Positions 25,036 through 33,621 of a stretch of 38,111 nucleotides of DNA are shown here, piece by piece. The notes beneath the pieces were generated by a model, which saw nothing but the letters and a program-made list of their open reading frames with translations, was not told where the DNA came from and did no database searches. The translations under genes were made by a program, and so were the position numbers. Numbering within the stretch: the first letter of the stretch is position 1; each line of letters starts with the position of its first letter. Source of the stretch: CAZSHG01 sp964606695 [NCBI: uncultured bacterium] (GTDB lineage Bacteria > UBP14 > UBA6098); assembly GCA_964606695.1 (NCBI GenBank), contig CAZSHG010000026.1:1-38111 (forward strand), written 5' to 3'.

Positions 25036-25064
25036 ATTATAATAAGCGGTCTGATTTATTGCAA
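25036..25064 (-). promoter_or_regulatory. Promoter of the LolA-like/rnfB unit
   Basis: On the minus strand: TTGCAA (25064-25059), 17-base spacer, perfect TATAAT (25041-25036). Leader of about 18 bases including the AGGAG ribosome site. Confidence 0.7.
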
Positions 25065-25078
25065 GTATAATTCTATAA

Positions 25079-25102
25079 AAAGGCGAGTTTTATCTCGCCT
25101 TT
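25079..25102 (-). terminator. Terminator after the M16 protease gene
   Basis: Perfect 9-bp stem AAAGGCGAG/CTCGCCTTT with a short AT-rich loop, then T residues on the minus strand, 24 bases past the stop at 25126. Confidence 0.85.
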
Positions 25103-25125
25103 CGAAATGTTCTTTTAACGATATA

Positions 25126-27780
25126 CTAACTGCCGAAACCCTCCGGGCCGATTACGGTTATAACAGGATTATTCAGGTATTCGACAGCCCAGTCGATGAC
25201 CTGCTGTTTTGTAACCTTTTCGATTTCCTCGAGATATTTCTGGTCGTAATTGTAACCAAGGCCGTATAATTCGTCCAATGCCGCCGAGACAACGTGGTTT
25301 TCCTGTTCCTGCCGTCCCCTGTTGAAGGATTCCCGAATCGTCCGTTTGGCCTTATTCAAATCCTCCTCATCGAAATCTCCCTCTTTTATTCGATCGAGTT
25401 CGTGCATGATGACGGTGTAAACGGAATCGTAATTTTCCGGGCTGGTCTGTGTCATGATATAATAAGTTCCCGCTTCCGGGCCGATGAAACTGCTACCCCA
25501 TACAAGATAGACTAGGTCGCGGACTCCCCGGAGCTGGTTATGCAATCTTCCCTTCATTCCGGTCAGGAAACCGTCCATTACTCGCATAGGGTATATTTCA
25601 TCGGAATCGAGTTTGGGGGCGGGGAATCCTATCATAAGCGTTATTTGACTGCGATCCGTTTCCTTAATAAATCGAGCCGGTTCATTATTCGCCGTAAATT
25701 CCTGAATTTCTGGAAGCGAAATCTCTTTCGGTTTATAGTCGCCGAAATACTCGTTTATAAGATCGAGCATTTTTTCGGTTGGCATAGGCCCGGAAATAGC
25801 GAGGGCACAATTGTTGGGCGAGATATATTTTATGTGGAACGCTATGGCGTCCTCACGAGAGAAAGAAGGTATAGATTCTTCGGAACCGGTGGGGTTGCTG
25901 GCATATGGATGTTCTCCGAAAAATTTCTCGCGAAAATAGTAATAGGCTTCGCTGGACCAGTTATTCTGCTGACTGGCCAGTCGCATAAGCGCCTGTTGTT
26001 TCAGTTTTTCTTCGGATCCCTCAGGGAAGGTTGGTTCGAAAGCCATTCGCCCTATTAATTCCATGGTCGGTTCGATGTCCATTGGCAGGAAGGTTCCCTC
26101 CACGGAAATAGTGTTATTCCCGCTACCCGTCGAAACGCGATAGCCATTCCAATCCATATATTCCTGCAATTTATCATGTGTAGGATATCCTTTAACACCC
26201 TCGGCCATATAGTTAGCGGTGAATTCACTAAGTCCCATTTTGCCTTCCGGTTCGTAGCGAATTCCGGCTTTGAAGAACATCTGCAAATTGTAATGGGGAA
26301 CGTTGTGGTTCTCGGATAATAGCAAAACCATACCGTTATCCAGCACATGTTTTTCGAACTCGATTCCGCTACGCCCCTTGGCGGCCATCACGCCTTTTTC
26401 TTTCTCGAAGGGTGGATGAAGCACACTTACTGTCATAGTCCGCGGGATGAGGTAGTCTCTCGTAACCCGCTGGATATCTTCCGGTTGAACCGACATATAT
26501 GGCTCGATCATGAAATCTATGGAGTAGGGGCGGCCATATATCATGTAATAATACTGCATTGCGGAAGTCTGGCCTTCGACAGTTTCATTTTCATACATCA
26601 GGTTCTTGACCAATAGCCTCCGTTGTCGTTCCACTTCCTTTTCCTCGACGCCGTCCTCTTTTATCTTCTCAATTTCCTCCCAGATGATATCCAGGATTTC
26701 GTCGCGGTCCTCGTAGTCGAAATTTGAGACGTTGATCGTGAAAAGCGCCGGTCTGTCATTTGGATTTGAGTGGTAAGCGTAAACCGATGTGCAAAGCTGT
26801 TCGTCGGTTACCAGTCTTTTCTGAAGCCGACTGGTGCGGCCGTCTGTGAGAACATCGGATAATAAATCCAATGGCCAGCTATCGAGGTGGCCCTTTTCGA
26901 TACCGCGCCACGCGACCTTCATCTCGGATGACTGCACGGAGGCGGATGCCTCGGAGTATCTCGCAACTATTTGCGGCGGTTCTTCCGGAAGAATATGAAC
27001 CGGGTGAGTCGATCTTTCCCAGTCGCCAAAGTAGCTATCGACCGCAGTCTGAACCTGCTCGAATGTCAAATCGCCGGCGATACTGAGAATGGCGTTATCG
27101 GGCGAATAGTATGAATCGTAATAATCCTTGAGTTCTTCCGGTGTTATCGCCAGAAAATTCTCTATGTAGCCAATAATCGGGTATCTAGCAGGATGGACCT
27201 TGAAAGCTGTCTGGTAGAAAAGGTCCCACATAATGCGGCTGGGTTCTTCGCGTCCTTTGTAAATCTCCTGCGTGATAACTCCCTTTTCTCGGGCTAATTC
27301 GTCCTCGTCGAAAGCGCAATTGCTAACGTTATCGGAGAGCATTTCCAATTGTTCCTCAAAAGCCTCGCTGGTGCCTGTAATATAATAGCACGTAACATCG
27401 CGGCTGGTATATGCATTGGATGTCGAACCGAGACCTGCTAACATATCCTCGTATTCCTTTTCACTCTTTTTAGTTGTAGTTCCTCCGGATACAACGTGCT
27501 CCAGGTAATGGCTCATTCCCGCGCCGAGATATTTGCCTTCATACATGCTACCGGTTTTAACAACAACTCGCATACTTACCACAGGCGCGGTATGATTCTC
27601 CCAAAAAAGGCATACGAGGCCGTTATCCAGAGTCCACATCCTGACGGGTGGATAATTGACCAGACTGTCCGGGACAATATTGCGGAACAGGTCCGGTTCG
27701 TTATTTAGAGTAAAAAAGTCGGACGCAAACAAGCCCGCCATAAAGATCAGAAAAGCGATTGGGATTATTTTTGCTCTCAT
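25126..27780 (-). CDS. Two-domain M16 zinc metalloprotease, secreted
   Basis: An 884-aa peptidase of the M16 (pitrilysin/insulinase) family with both halves. A signal peptide (RAKIIPIAFLIFMAGLFAS) precedes the catalytic half. The inverted zinc motif HYLEH (His91, Glu94, His95) lies in GAGMSHYLEHVVSGG, and the distal Glu ligand is in EKGVITQEI. The second half (from VLDNGMVLLLSENH) keeps the fold but lacks HxxEH, as in inactive partner halves. It probably degrades peptides in the periplasm. ATG 27780 is preferred over 27786 because GGAG is six bases before the former and touches the latter. A small palindrome CGTTTATTAAACG lies at 27790-27802. Confidence 0.93.
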   Translation of the reverse strand: MRAKIIPIAFLIFMAGLFASDFFTLNNEPDLFRNIVPDSLVNYPPVRMWTLDNGLVCLFWENHTAPVVSMRVVVKTGSMYEGKYLGAGMSHYLEHVVSGGTTTKKSEKEYEDMLAGLGSTSNAYTSRDVTCYYITGTSEAFEEQLEMLSDNVSNCAFDEDELAREKGVITQEIYKGREEPSRIMWDLFYQTAFKVHPARYPIIGYIENFLAITPEELKDYYDSYYSPDNAILSIAGDLTFEQVQTAVDSYFGDWERSTHPVHILPEEPPQIVARYSEASASVQSSEMKVAWRGIEKGHLDSWPLDLLSDVLTDGRTSRLQKRLVTDEQLCTSVYAYHSNPNDRPALFTINVSNFDYEDRDEILDIIWEEIEKIKEDGVEEKEVERQRRLLVKNLMYENETVEGQTSAMQYYYMIYGRPYSIDFMIEPYMSVQPEDIQRVTRDYLIPRTMTVSVLHPPFEKEKGVMAAKGRSGIEFEKHVLDNGMVLLLSENHNVPHYNLQMFFKAGIRYEPEGKMGLSEFTANYMAEGVKGYPTHDKLQEYMDWNGYRVSTGSGNNTISVEGTFLPMDIEPTMELIGRMAFEPTFPEGSEEKLKQQALMRLASQQNNWSSEAYYYFREKFFGEHPYASNPTGSEESIPSFSREDAIAFHIKYISPNNCALAISGPMPTEKMLDLINEYFGDYKPKEISLPEIQEFTANNEPARFIKETDRSQITLMIGFPAPKLDSDEIYPMRVMDGFLTGMKGRLHNQLRGVRDLVYLVWGSSFIGPEAGTYYIMTQTSPENYDSVYTVIMHELDRIKEGDFDEEDLNKAKRTIRESFNRGRQEQENHVVSAALDELYGLGYNYDQKYLEEIEKVTKQQVIDWAVEYLNNPVITVIGPEGFGS

Positions 27781-27900
27781 GTTCATCTCCGTTTATTAAA
27801 CGTAAATCAATCTAATATATCCATGAACGCCGATAATTCAATAGTCGATGAATGTAATTTTCGATAATTCAGAATAAATCGCCTTAAGACGGTATCCCCT

Positions 27901-28014
27901 TTACAACGGAAACGTAAATGCCCTGCGTAGATTTGGTTTGTCGAATCTCAGTCTGGACGGCGATTTCTGTTCGTTCTCATTTCCGTTTTTTCTATTTTCG
28001 TCGTTCTCTGCCAT
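27901..28014 (-). CDS. Possible small basic protein, 37 aa
   Basis: ATG 28014 has AAGGAG six bases upstream, among the better ribosome sites in the window, and the frame runs to TAA at 27903-27901. The peptide starts MAENDENRKNGNENEQ, rich in Asn and Glu, and ends SRLRFDKPNLRRAFTFPL, basic then hydrophobic. No family is recognised. It lies between the M16 gene and the aldolase terminator on the minus strand. The ribosome site is the main evidence. Confidence 0.45.
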   Translation of the reverse strand: MAENDENRKNGNENEQKSPSRLRFDKPNLRRAFTFPL

Positions 28015-28237
28015 TTGAACTCCTTTGTTATTTCATTCAGTGATTTACTTTCATCAAAGAAGATAAATATGATGTGGTAAATGCCAAGAACTTTTTACAT
28101 AAAGTCAGATATTTTATTCGTGACCGTAAGGTCATATTATTAAATAAGTTCAGGTTATTTGTTATGACTGCATGGTCATAATCTGGAAACGCTTTTTGAA
28201 CCCATAGCCTCAAAATCCCATCGTTATGGAAACAAAA
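28015..28237. other. Intergenic with a pair of similar palindromes
   Basis: A 223-base A+T-rich gap upstream of the 37-aa ORF. Apart from the TGAC palindromes at 28121-28180 I see no feature of note. Confidence 0.45.
28121..28180. repeat. Pair of TGACYGYAWGGTCATA palindromes
   Basis: TGACCGTAAGGTCATA (28121) and TGACTGCATGGTCATA (28165) agree at 13 of 16 bases, 44 bases apart. The second extends to a 7-bp stem TTATGAC/GTCATAA. Loop bases differ while arms hold, so they may be repeat elements or a two-site operator. Confidence 0.55.
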
Positions 28238-28265
28238 AATCCGGGAATCGATCGATCCCCGGATT
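28233..28265 (-). terminator. Terminator after the class II aldolase gene
   Basis: On the minus strand a stem AATCCGGG/CCCGGATT (28265-28238) around ATCGATCGAT is followed by TTTTT, 26 bases past the stop at 28291. Confidence 0.85.
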
Positions 28266-28290
28266 CAATAGATTTCAGAGTTTATCTAAT

Positions 28291-29370
28291 TTAGAGCTCT
28301 TTTTCGACATATTTAAGAACGATCGACGCACTGCCTTCCGCACGGAATGCCATAATAAATTCCTTTGCGGAAATATAGGCATCTTCGGCGATTTTATCTT
28401 TATATTTATCGTCGATATTATCCAGTTCGGATTTAAATTGTCGAGTAGCTTTCTTTATATCTACCTCGTTTTCTTCTGCCCATTTCTTCATTTCTTCGAA
28501 CAGGTCGGTTGGGAGATTACGGTGGGCTATATTCTGCCAGTTCGTTCCGACGTTGCCTTTTCGAATACCGAAGTCGGCGAATTTGCCTATCATCGACAAT
28601 GGTGTTCCCGTAATACCATGCTGAGCAATAGCTACGCCGTAAGGTCTTATTGCGGTAAATATATCACCGGTTCGTTCCAGATCGATATGAACCTCTTCGT
28701 CCGGGCGGTAATTGCCGTGTTTTGAGCCATTAGATATTGCCAGAAGGTTGGGTGAGTGGCCGGCGTCGGTTAATGCCGTTATGAAAGACAGGGCTTCATC
28801 GACTGTAGTTAGTTTTCCCAGCGCGCCCGCGATCTCACCGACCTCGACTTCGAGTCCGAAGTTGTGTTCGGTGATCTTCTTGGCGAGCCTTCTGGTGATA
28901 TCCGTATTATCCGGAAGGGAATTATGCGAAGCGTCTATTGCGAAACTCGTGTAACCAGCCTCTATTTGATCGTCAATTAATTCCCCGGTATCTTCGATAG
29001 ATTTCTCTTCGGTATCTTTCACAGTAAGATGGTCCGCGTGGACGAAAAACGGAACTGTTAGCCCGGTTTTTTCGGCATAATTGAAACACGTTTCGGCATA
29101 CATTTTCGGGGTTTGTCCCGTATAACCGCCATCGATACTGCCTTCGGTTTTAGCAAGTTCATAACCTACCACTGCGTCCAATTCCTGGGCGGCACGCATT
29201 ATGCCAGGAATAACATAAGGAATCCTACAATTGGCGGCCATGATAATCGCGCGTTCGTCTATCAGTGCGTCGAAAACGTGCCGCGAATTTATTACTGGTA
29301 ATCTCCGTCCATTCAAAACCGCGCGGGCGTTTTCGGGAATCATGTTTAATAACCTGTCATATCCATCCAT
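28291..29370 (-). CDS. Class II fructose-bisphosphate aldolase family protein
   Basis: A 359-aa protein of the class II (zinc-dependent) aldolase fold. Visible motifs are VPFFVHADHLTVKD (about residues 108-121) with HxDH at the catalytic Asp/zinc His site, YTSFAIDASHNSLPDN, LEVEVGEIAG (about 175-184), LLAISNGSKHGNY with a zinc His, and IAQHGITGTP. Class II enzymes cleave fructose- or tagatose-1,6-bisphosphate into triose phosphates. The sequence is rather divergent, with a long N terminus and a final helix set, so another ketose substrate is possible. GGAGG lies eight bases before the ATG. Its promoter is at 29407-29436 and it ends at a clear terminator, so it is a single-gene unit. Confidence 0.82.
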   Translation of the reverse strand: MDGYDRLLNMIPENARAVLNGRRLPVINSRHVFDALIDERAIIMAANCRIPYVIPGIMRAAQELDAVVGYELAKTEGSIDGGYTGQTPKMYAETCFNYAEKTGLTVPFFVHADHLTVKDTEEKSIEDTGELIDDQIEAGYTSFAIDASHNSLPDNTDITRRLAKKITEHNFGLEVEVGEIAGALGKLTTVDEALSFITALTDAGHSPNLLAISNGSKHGNYRPDEEVHIDLERTGDIFTAIRPYGVAIAQHGITGTPLSMIGKFADFGIRKGNVGTNWQNIAHRNLPTDLFEEMKKWAEENEVDIKKATRQFKSELDNIDDKYKDKIAEDAYISAKEFIMAFRAEGSASIVLKYVEKEL

Positions 29371-29406
29371 TAAAAAACCTCCGTAATAAGTTGAAGGATG
29401 TAAACT

Positions 29407-29436
29407 ATAATATAAAACGTCCCTTTAAAATGTCAA
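29407..29436 (-). promoter_or_regulatory. Promoter of the class II aldolase gene
   Basis: On the minus strand: perfect TTGACA (29436-29431), 18-base spacer, TATTAT (29412-29407). Leader of about 30 bases with GGAGG. Confidence 0.75.
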
Positions 29437-29458
29437 GCTATTCGATTTTCCACAAAAT

Positions 29459-29690
29459 GGGGCGTCGCATTCCGCGGTAAATCGGGATAGAAACCCCCAT
29501 TGCAGGCAGAATCTTCCACTTCCGATTTACCGCGGAACCTGGCCTGCCTGTTATAGAAAGGAAACAAACTCGAAATAGTAAATCGATTTCGCTTGTCGGA
29601 GATTATCCTCAGTTATCGAAAGGCAGGCCAGTGTCGGTCGCATCCCCCTATAACTATATGATTAATGAAGGCGACCGACTGCGACGCCCC
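29459..29690. ncRNA. Putative structured element: near-gapless four-way junction
   Basis: Four perfect stems nest exactly. P1 GGGGCGTCGCA (29459-29469) pairs with 29680-29690. P2 TTCCGCGGTAAATCGG (29470-29485) pairs with 29522-29537. P3 CTGGCCTGCCT (29539-29549) pairs with 29621-29631. P4 GTCGGTCGC (29633-29641) pairs with 29671-29679. Unpaired bases at the junction are 0, 1, 1 and 0. A small extra stem CGAAAT/ATTTCG (29571-29591) lies in the P3 loop. The element lies between two divergent promoters, upstream of both -35 boxes, so it is in neither leader. It may be an independent small RNA (strand unknown), a mobile palindromic element or a protein-binding DNA site. I recognise no known RNA family. 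Confidence 0.6.
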
Positions 29691-29714
29691 TGACACGTGG
29701 AACGAGATTTTGCG

Positions 29715-29743
29715 TTGACATTATGAAATCGACTCTATATTAT
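29715..29743 (+). promoter_or_regulatory. Promoter of tdh
   Basis: Perfect TTGACA (29715-29720), 17-base spacer, TATTAT (29738-29743). Leader of about 40 bases with AGGAAGG at 29773-29779. Confidence 0.8.
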
Positions 29744-29789
29744 AACAAAATGATGAGATCGGCTTTTTATTCAGGAAGGTTAAAATCCG

Positions 29790-30767
29790 ATGGCTAACGA
29801 AATGGAAAAGATACTGGTAATTGGCGCTTGTGGGCAAATTGGAACTGAACTTACGGTCGCTTTAAGGGAACGATATGGCGAGGATAATATCGTTTCCACG
29901 GATATTCGCCGTCCGACGGACAGGAAATTATCTGAGGGTCTTTTCGAGATAGTCGATATTACGGATATCATTACTATCGAGGATGTTATAGAGAAATACG
30001 ATATCGATACGATCTACAACATGGCGGCGATTCTATCCGCGACTGGAGAACAGAATCCGTTCAAATGTTGGGACGTCAATATAAACGGCGTGTTGAACGT
30101 CCTTCAATGCGCGTCGAAATACAAACTCACGCGGATAATCATGCCGTCTTCGATAGCCGTTTTCGGCCCGGATACTCCACAGGTCAACACTCCTAACGAT
30201 ACGATATTGCGACCGACCAGCATGTATGGCGTAACCAAAGTCTGCGGCGAAAGGCTCTGCGACTACTATGTCCAGCGATTCGGTATCGACGCCCGAGGAT
30301 TAAGGTATCCCGGAATTATCTCATCTGAGACGTTGCCTGGTGGAGGAACAACCGATTACGCCGTGGAAATATATTACAAGGCTATCGAGGAAGGCAAATA
30401 CACCTGTTTCCTCGGCCCGGACACACGATTGCCCATGATGTATATGCCGGATTGCATCAAAGCGACCATCGACCTGGCGGAGGCCGATTTCGATATGCTC
30501 AATCACCACAACGATTTCAACCTTGCCGCTTTTAGTGTTACTCCAGCTGAAATAGCCGAATCGATAAAGAAACATATTCCGAATTTTAAGGTCGAATATG
30601 AACCGGATTATCGACAGGAGATAGCCGATTCCTGGCCGGAAAGTATCGACGATTCCGCGGCCCGTGAAGAATGGGGATGGCAACATCAATGGGATTTGGA
30701 TTCCATGACGGAGGATATGTTGAAGAAGCTGAGGAAACGATACGAAGAGGGCAGGCTCTATAACTAA
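29790..30767 (+). CDS. tdh: L-threonine 3-dehydrogenase, NAD-dependent epimerase (short-chain) type
   Basis: A 325-aa enzyme that oxidises L-threonine to 2-amino-3-ketobutyrate with NAD. Residues 12-18 (GACGQIG) are the NAD-binding loop; AAILSATGEQNP, PSSIAVFGPDTP, the YGVTK catalytic pair (Tyr146, Lys150), LRYPGIIS and GTTDYAVEIYY are the marks of the epimerase-like TDH known from archaea, animals and Bacteroidetes, not the zinc-dependent Escherichia coli type. The product is the substrate of Kbl, encoded at 36717. The stop overlaps the acpS start by one base (TAATG). Confidence 0.95.
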   Translation: MANEMEKILVIGACGQIGTELTVALRERYGEDNIVSTDIRRPTDRKLSEGLFEIVDITDIITIEDVIEKYDIDTIYNMAAILSATGEQNPFKCWDVNINGVLNVLQCASKYKLTRIIMPSSIAVFGPDTPQVNTPNDTILRPTSMYGVTKVCGERLCDYYVQRFGIDARGLRYPGIISSETLPGGGTTDYAVEIYYKAIEEGKYTCFLGPDTRLPMMYMPDCIKATIDLAEADFDMLNHHNDFNLAAFSVTPAEIAESIKKHIPNFKVEYEPDYRQEIADSWPESIDDSAAREEWGWQHQWDLDSMTEDMLKKLRKRYEEGRLYN

Positions 30768-31150
30768 TGATATTAGGAGTCGGTATCGACATAATCGACA
30801 TTTCGCGCGTGAAAAATATTGCGGAGGAATACGGCGATGATTTTATTTCAAAGCTGTTTACTCAGAACGAAATCGAATATTGCGAGTCTAAGAACTGTCC
30901 TGAGATCAATTTTGGCGCACGTTTCGCGGCTAAAGAAGCCTTTTTGAAAGCTCTCGGAACAGGCCTTCGTGGCGAAATTCATTGGAAGGATATCGAGATC
31001 ATTCACAATAGCATGGGAAAACCAACTATCAATCTAAACGGTCATGCCGCCGATTCTGCGGATGAACTTGGAGTGGCCAGAGTAAGCCTATCCCTTTCTC
31101 ATACAAAAGAATATGCTGTAGCCGTGGTTATTTTGGAAGGTAATATTTAG
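30767..31150 (+). CDS. acpS: Holo-[acyl-carrier-protein] synthase
   Basis: A 127-aa enzyme that moves phosphopantetheine from CoA to a Ser of apo-ACP. It shows the family marks GVGIDIIDISRV (residues 4-15), ARFAAKEAFLKALGTG (about 50-65) with the metal-binding Glu, and SLSLSHTKEYAVAVV near the end. Normal length. The start overlaps the tdh stop by one base, so the two genes are translationally coupled. A carrier protein that could be its target is encoded downstream at 33971. Confidence 0.96.
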   Translation: MILGVGIDIIDISRVKNIAEEYGDDFISKLFTQNEIEYCESKNCPEINFGARFAAKEAFLKALGTGLRGEIHWKDIEIIHNSMGKPTINLNGHAADSADELGVARVSLSLSHTKEYAVAVVILEGNI

Positions 31151-31178
31151 GTTTAAAAACAAATCAGGAGGAACGCAA

Positions 31179-32879
31179 ATGCCGAATATGGGTAATTACG
31201 ATGAAGTTTACAAGAACTTCACATGGGAGAAAGCCAAAGAAATCCTGGGTTACAAAGACGGCGATCCGATTAATATCGGATGGTATTGCTCGGACAGAAT
31301 CTGCGAGCAGGGCAATGGCGACAGAAACGCGCTGATCTGGGAAGGTTACAAGGGCGAGGTCAAAAAATACACCTTCGACGAACTGAGAATCAATTCGAAT
31401 ACTTACGCCCAATACCTTCGCGATCTGGGGATTGAGGAGAAAGACCGTGTATGCCTGTTCATGGACAAGATACCCGATCTGTATTTCGCATTCCTGGGCA
31501 TTCTCAAGCTGGGCGCGATTGTTCAACCACTGTTTTCTGCTTTCGGGGAGGAATCGTTGCAGACACGCATGGAAAGCGCAGGTTCGGTAGCTATCCTGAC
31601 CACCAAGAAACACTTCCGCAAGGTGCGAAGGATAATCGACCAACTCCCGGAACTAAAACATATAATAGTTGTGGACGACGATCAGGTGAAACTGCAGGGC
31701 ATCGAAAAATCGTTCATACTGGGCAAGCAGGAAAAAGTCATGGAATTCGATGCCGTCGAGACCGGCCCCGAATCACCGTCTCTGCTTCATTACACTTCCG
31801 GAACGACCGGCAAGCCCAAGGGCGCGCTTCATGTCCACAGTAGCCTTTTCTGCCAGCATATCACTTCCAAATGGGTTCTCGACCTTCGCGAAGACGACAT
31901 CTACTGGTGCACAGCCGACCCCGGATGGGTAACCGGCACGAGCTACGGCATTATCGGCCCGTGGAGCCTGGGAGTGACGCAGGTCATCTACGACGGCGGT
32001 TTCGGTAGCGCTAAATGGTATCAGGTCCTGCAGGATCATAAGGTAACGGTCTGGTATACCGCACCGACCGCCATTCGCCTTCTTATGAAGGACGGCACCG
32101 ATTTGGTGAAGAAATATGACCTGTCCAAGCTTCGCCATATGTGCAGTGTCGGCGAGCCTCTCAATCCGGAAGCCGTGACCTGGGGCGAGGATGCCTTCGG
32201 AATGCCCTTCTACGATACCTACTGGCAGACCGAAACCGGCGCGCAGGTAATCTGCAACTACCCCGGTATGAAGGTCAAACCCGGATCCATGGGCAGACCT
32301 TTCCCCGGTATCACTGCGGTAGTCCTCGACCTGAAAACCCACGAGGTTATCAACGAGACGCACAAGGTCGGCCTGATCGCCCTGAAACCCGGCTGGCCCA
32401 GCATGATGAGAGAATACTGGGGAGCGCCGGATATCTACAAATCGAAGTTCATCAAGGGCTGGTATATCACAGGCGACCGCGCCAGCATCGACGAGGACGG
32501 CTATTTCTGGTTCGTAGGCCGCGATGACGACGTCATCAACACCGGCGGCCATCTTGTAGGCCCCTTCGAAATCGAATCCGCGCTGGTGGAACACGAAGCG
32601 GTCGCGGAAGCCGCCGCGGTTGGTAAGCCGGACAAGGTCAACATGGAGGTCGTGAAGGCTTTCGTCGCGCTGAAACCCGGCTATGAACCTTCGGACGACC
32701 TCGAACTCAAAATCATGAACTTCATCCGCAAAAGGCTTTCGCCGCTGGCCATGCCTCAGGAAATCGAGTTCATGGAGAAACTTCCGAAGACCCGTAGCGG
32801 CAAAATCATGCGCCGTCTCCTCCGCGCACAGGAATGGGGCGAGGAAATCGGCGACACATCGACGCTGGAAGACGATTAG
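31179..32879 (+). CDS. acsA: Acetyl-CoA synthetase (acetate-CoA ligase), AcsA type
   Basis: A 566-aa AMP-forming ligase that turns acetate, ATP and CoA into acetyl-CoA. The nucleotide loop is YTSGTTGKPKGALHVH (about residues 210-225); DTYWQTETGAQ, WYITGDRASIDEDGYFWFVGRDDDVINTGGHLVGPFEIE and LPKTRSGKIMRRLLRA (with the C-terminal catalytic Lys that is acetylated in related enzymes) follow. The length and pattern fit the Bacillus AcsA class. AGGAGG precedes the ATG. Broader acyl substrates cannot be excluded. Its base composition is more G+C-rich than the genes just behind it. Confidence 0.92.
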   Translation: MPNMGNYDEVYKNFTWEKAKEILGYKDGDPINIGWYCSDRICEQGNGDRNALIWEGYKGEVKKYTFDELRINSNTYAQYLRDLGIEEKDRVCLFMDKIPDLYFAFLGILKLGAIVQPLFSAFGEESLQTRMESAGSVAILTTKKHFRKVRRIIDQLPELKHIIVVDDDQVKLQGIEKSFILGKQEKVMEFDAVETGPESPSLLHYTSGTTGKPKGALHVHSSLFCQHITSKWVLDLREDDIYWCTADPGWVTGTSYGIIGPWSLGVTQVIYDGGFGSAKWYQVLQDHKVTVWYTAPTAIRLLMKDGTDLVKKYDLSKLRHMCSVGEPLNPEAVTWGEDAFGMPFYDTYWQTETGAQVICNYPGMKVKPGSMGRPFPGITAVVLDLKTHEVINETHKVGLIALKPGWPSMMREYWGAPDIYKSKFIKGWYITGDRASIDEDGYFWFVGRDDDVINTGGHLVGPFEIESALVEHEAVAEAAAVGKPDKVNMEVVKAFVALKPGYEPSDDLELKIMNFIRKRLSPLAMPQEIEFMEKLPKTRSGKIMRRLLRAQEWGEEIGDTSTLEDD

Positions 32880-32888
32880 GGAGGAAAA

Positions 32889-33221
32889 ATGACATTGGCA
32901 TTAGAGCCCGAAAGAATTTGGAAAAAGCTGAATAAGCTTCAAGCTTCCTCAAAGCGTGAAGTATTTGATTATATAGAGTTCAGGCAGAATCTAAAAGGGT
33001 TTCCCAAGACACGAGAAGAAGCGATTGAATGCATTGCCAAAATAGACAAAGACGAATTGCATGATATTCTTCGATTCATTGAGTTTGTCGATCAGAAGCA
33101 TCGATACGAAAGGAAACTAAACTCAAAAGGGTTCAAATTCGATTGGGCCGGCGACCTTGCCGAACATAAACACGAATTCGGTTCGGTTGAACTACAACAT
33201 AAGGCATCTGAATGGCGATGA
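32889..33221 (+). CDS. Antitoxin of a PIN toxin-antitoxin pair (DUF2281-like)
   Basis: A 110-aa helical protein starting nine bases after the acsA stop, with GGGAGGA as ribosome site. It has LNKLQASSKREVFDYIEFRQN and a second similar helix DELHDILRFIEFVDQKH, then FDWAGDLAEHKHEFGSVELQHKASEWR, an ending common in DUF2281-type antitoxins that bind the toxin. The repeated helix suggests internal duplication. It overlaps the PIN gene by ten bases, the normal antitoxin-toxin arrangement. It probably neutralises the toxin and may repress the pair. Confidence 0.78.
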   Translation: MTLALEPERIWKKLNKLQASSKREVFDYIEFRQNLKGFPKTREEAIECIAKIDKDELHDILRFIEFVDQKHRYERKLNSKGFKFDWAGDLAEHKHEFGSVELQHKASEWR

Positions 33222-33601
33222 ATACCCTTGTGGACACGAATATATTCCTCTCCATCCTGCTTGATGAGGATAAGGCCTCGATATGTAAACAATACCTCAT
33301 TGATGCCGAAGGGAAACTCTTTATATCAGATTTTTCCCTCCATTCTATCGGTGTTATTACGTTCAGGTTAGGGAAAAAGGATACATTCGATAAATTTGTT
33401 GCCGACATATTGCCAATGGTCGAAATTGCCTCTTTGCCGTGGAATTCTTATGATAGACTGAGAAAAAACTCAAACGACTTCAGTCTGGATTTCGACGACG
33501 CTTATCAGTTCGGAGTCGCGATTTCGAACAATCTAAGCATTGCGACTATGGATAAGGACTTTAGAAAAGTTGAAGAAATAGTCCCAGTTGAGTTTTTATA
33601 A
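33212..33601 (+). CDS. PIN-domain ribonuclease toxin
   Basis: A 129-aa PIN-domain protein, VapC-like. Acidic metal-site residues are in LVDTNIFLS (Asp8), LDFDDAYQFG (about residues 93-102) and IATMDKDF (about 112-119). PIN toxins cut RNA, often tRNA or rRNA, when the antitoxin is lost. The start overlaps the antitoxin stop; ATG 33218 is also possible. Size is typical. The pair lies inside an otherwise metabolic gene run. Confidence 0.85.
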   Translation: MAMNTLVDTNIFLSILLDEDKASICKQYLIDAEGKLFISDFSLHSIGVITFRLGKKDTFDKFVADILPMVEIASLPWNSYDRLRKNSNDFSLDFDDAYQFGVAISNNLSIATMDKDFRKVEEIVPVEFL

Positions 33602-33621
33602 AGAAAACAACAAGGTCTCGA

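Noticed and set aside
29459-29690. tmRNA, RNase P RNA or SRP RNA
   Set aside because: The conserved core sequences of these RNAs are absent and the four equal arms do not fit their folds.
31773-32594. Long minus-strand ORF opposite acsA
   Set aside because: Shadow produced by the G+C-rich codon pattern of acsA.
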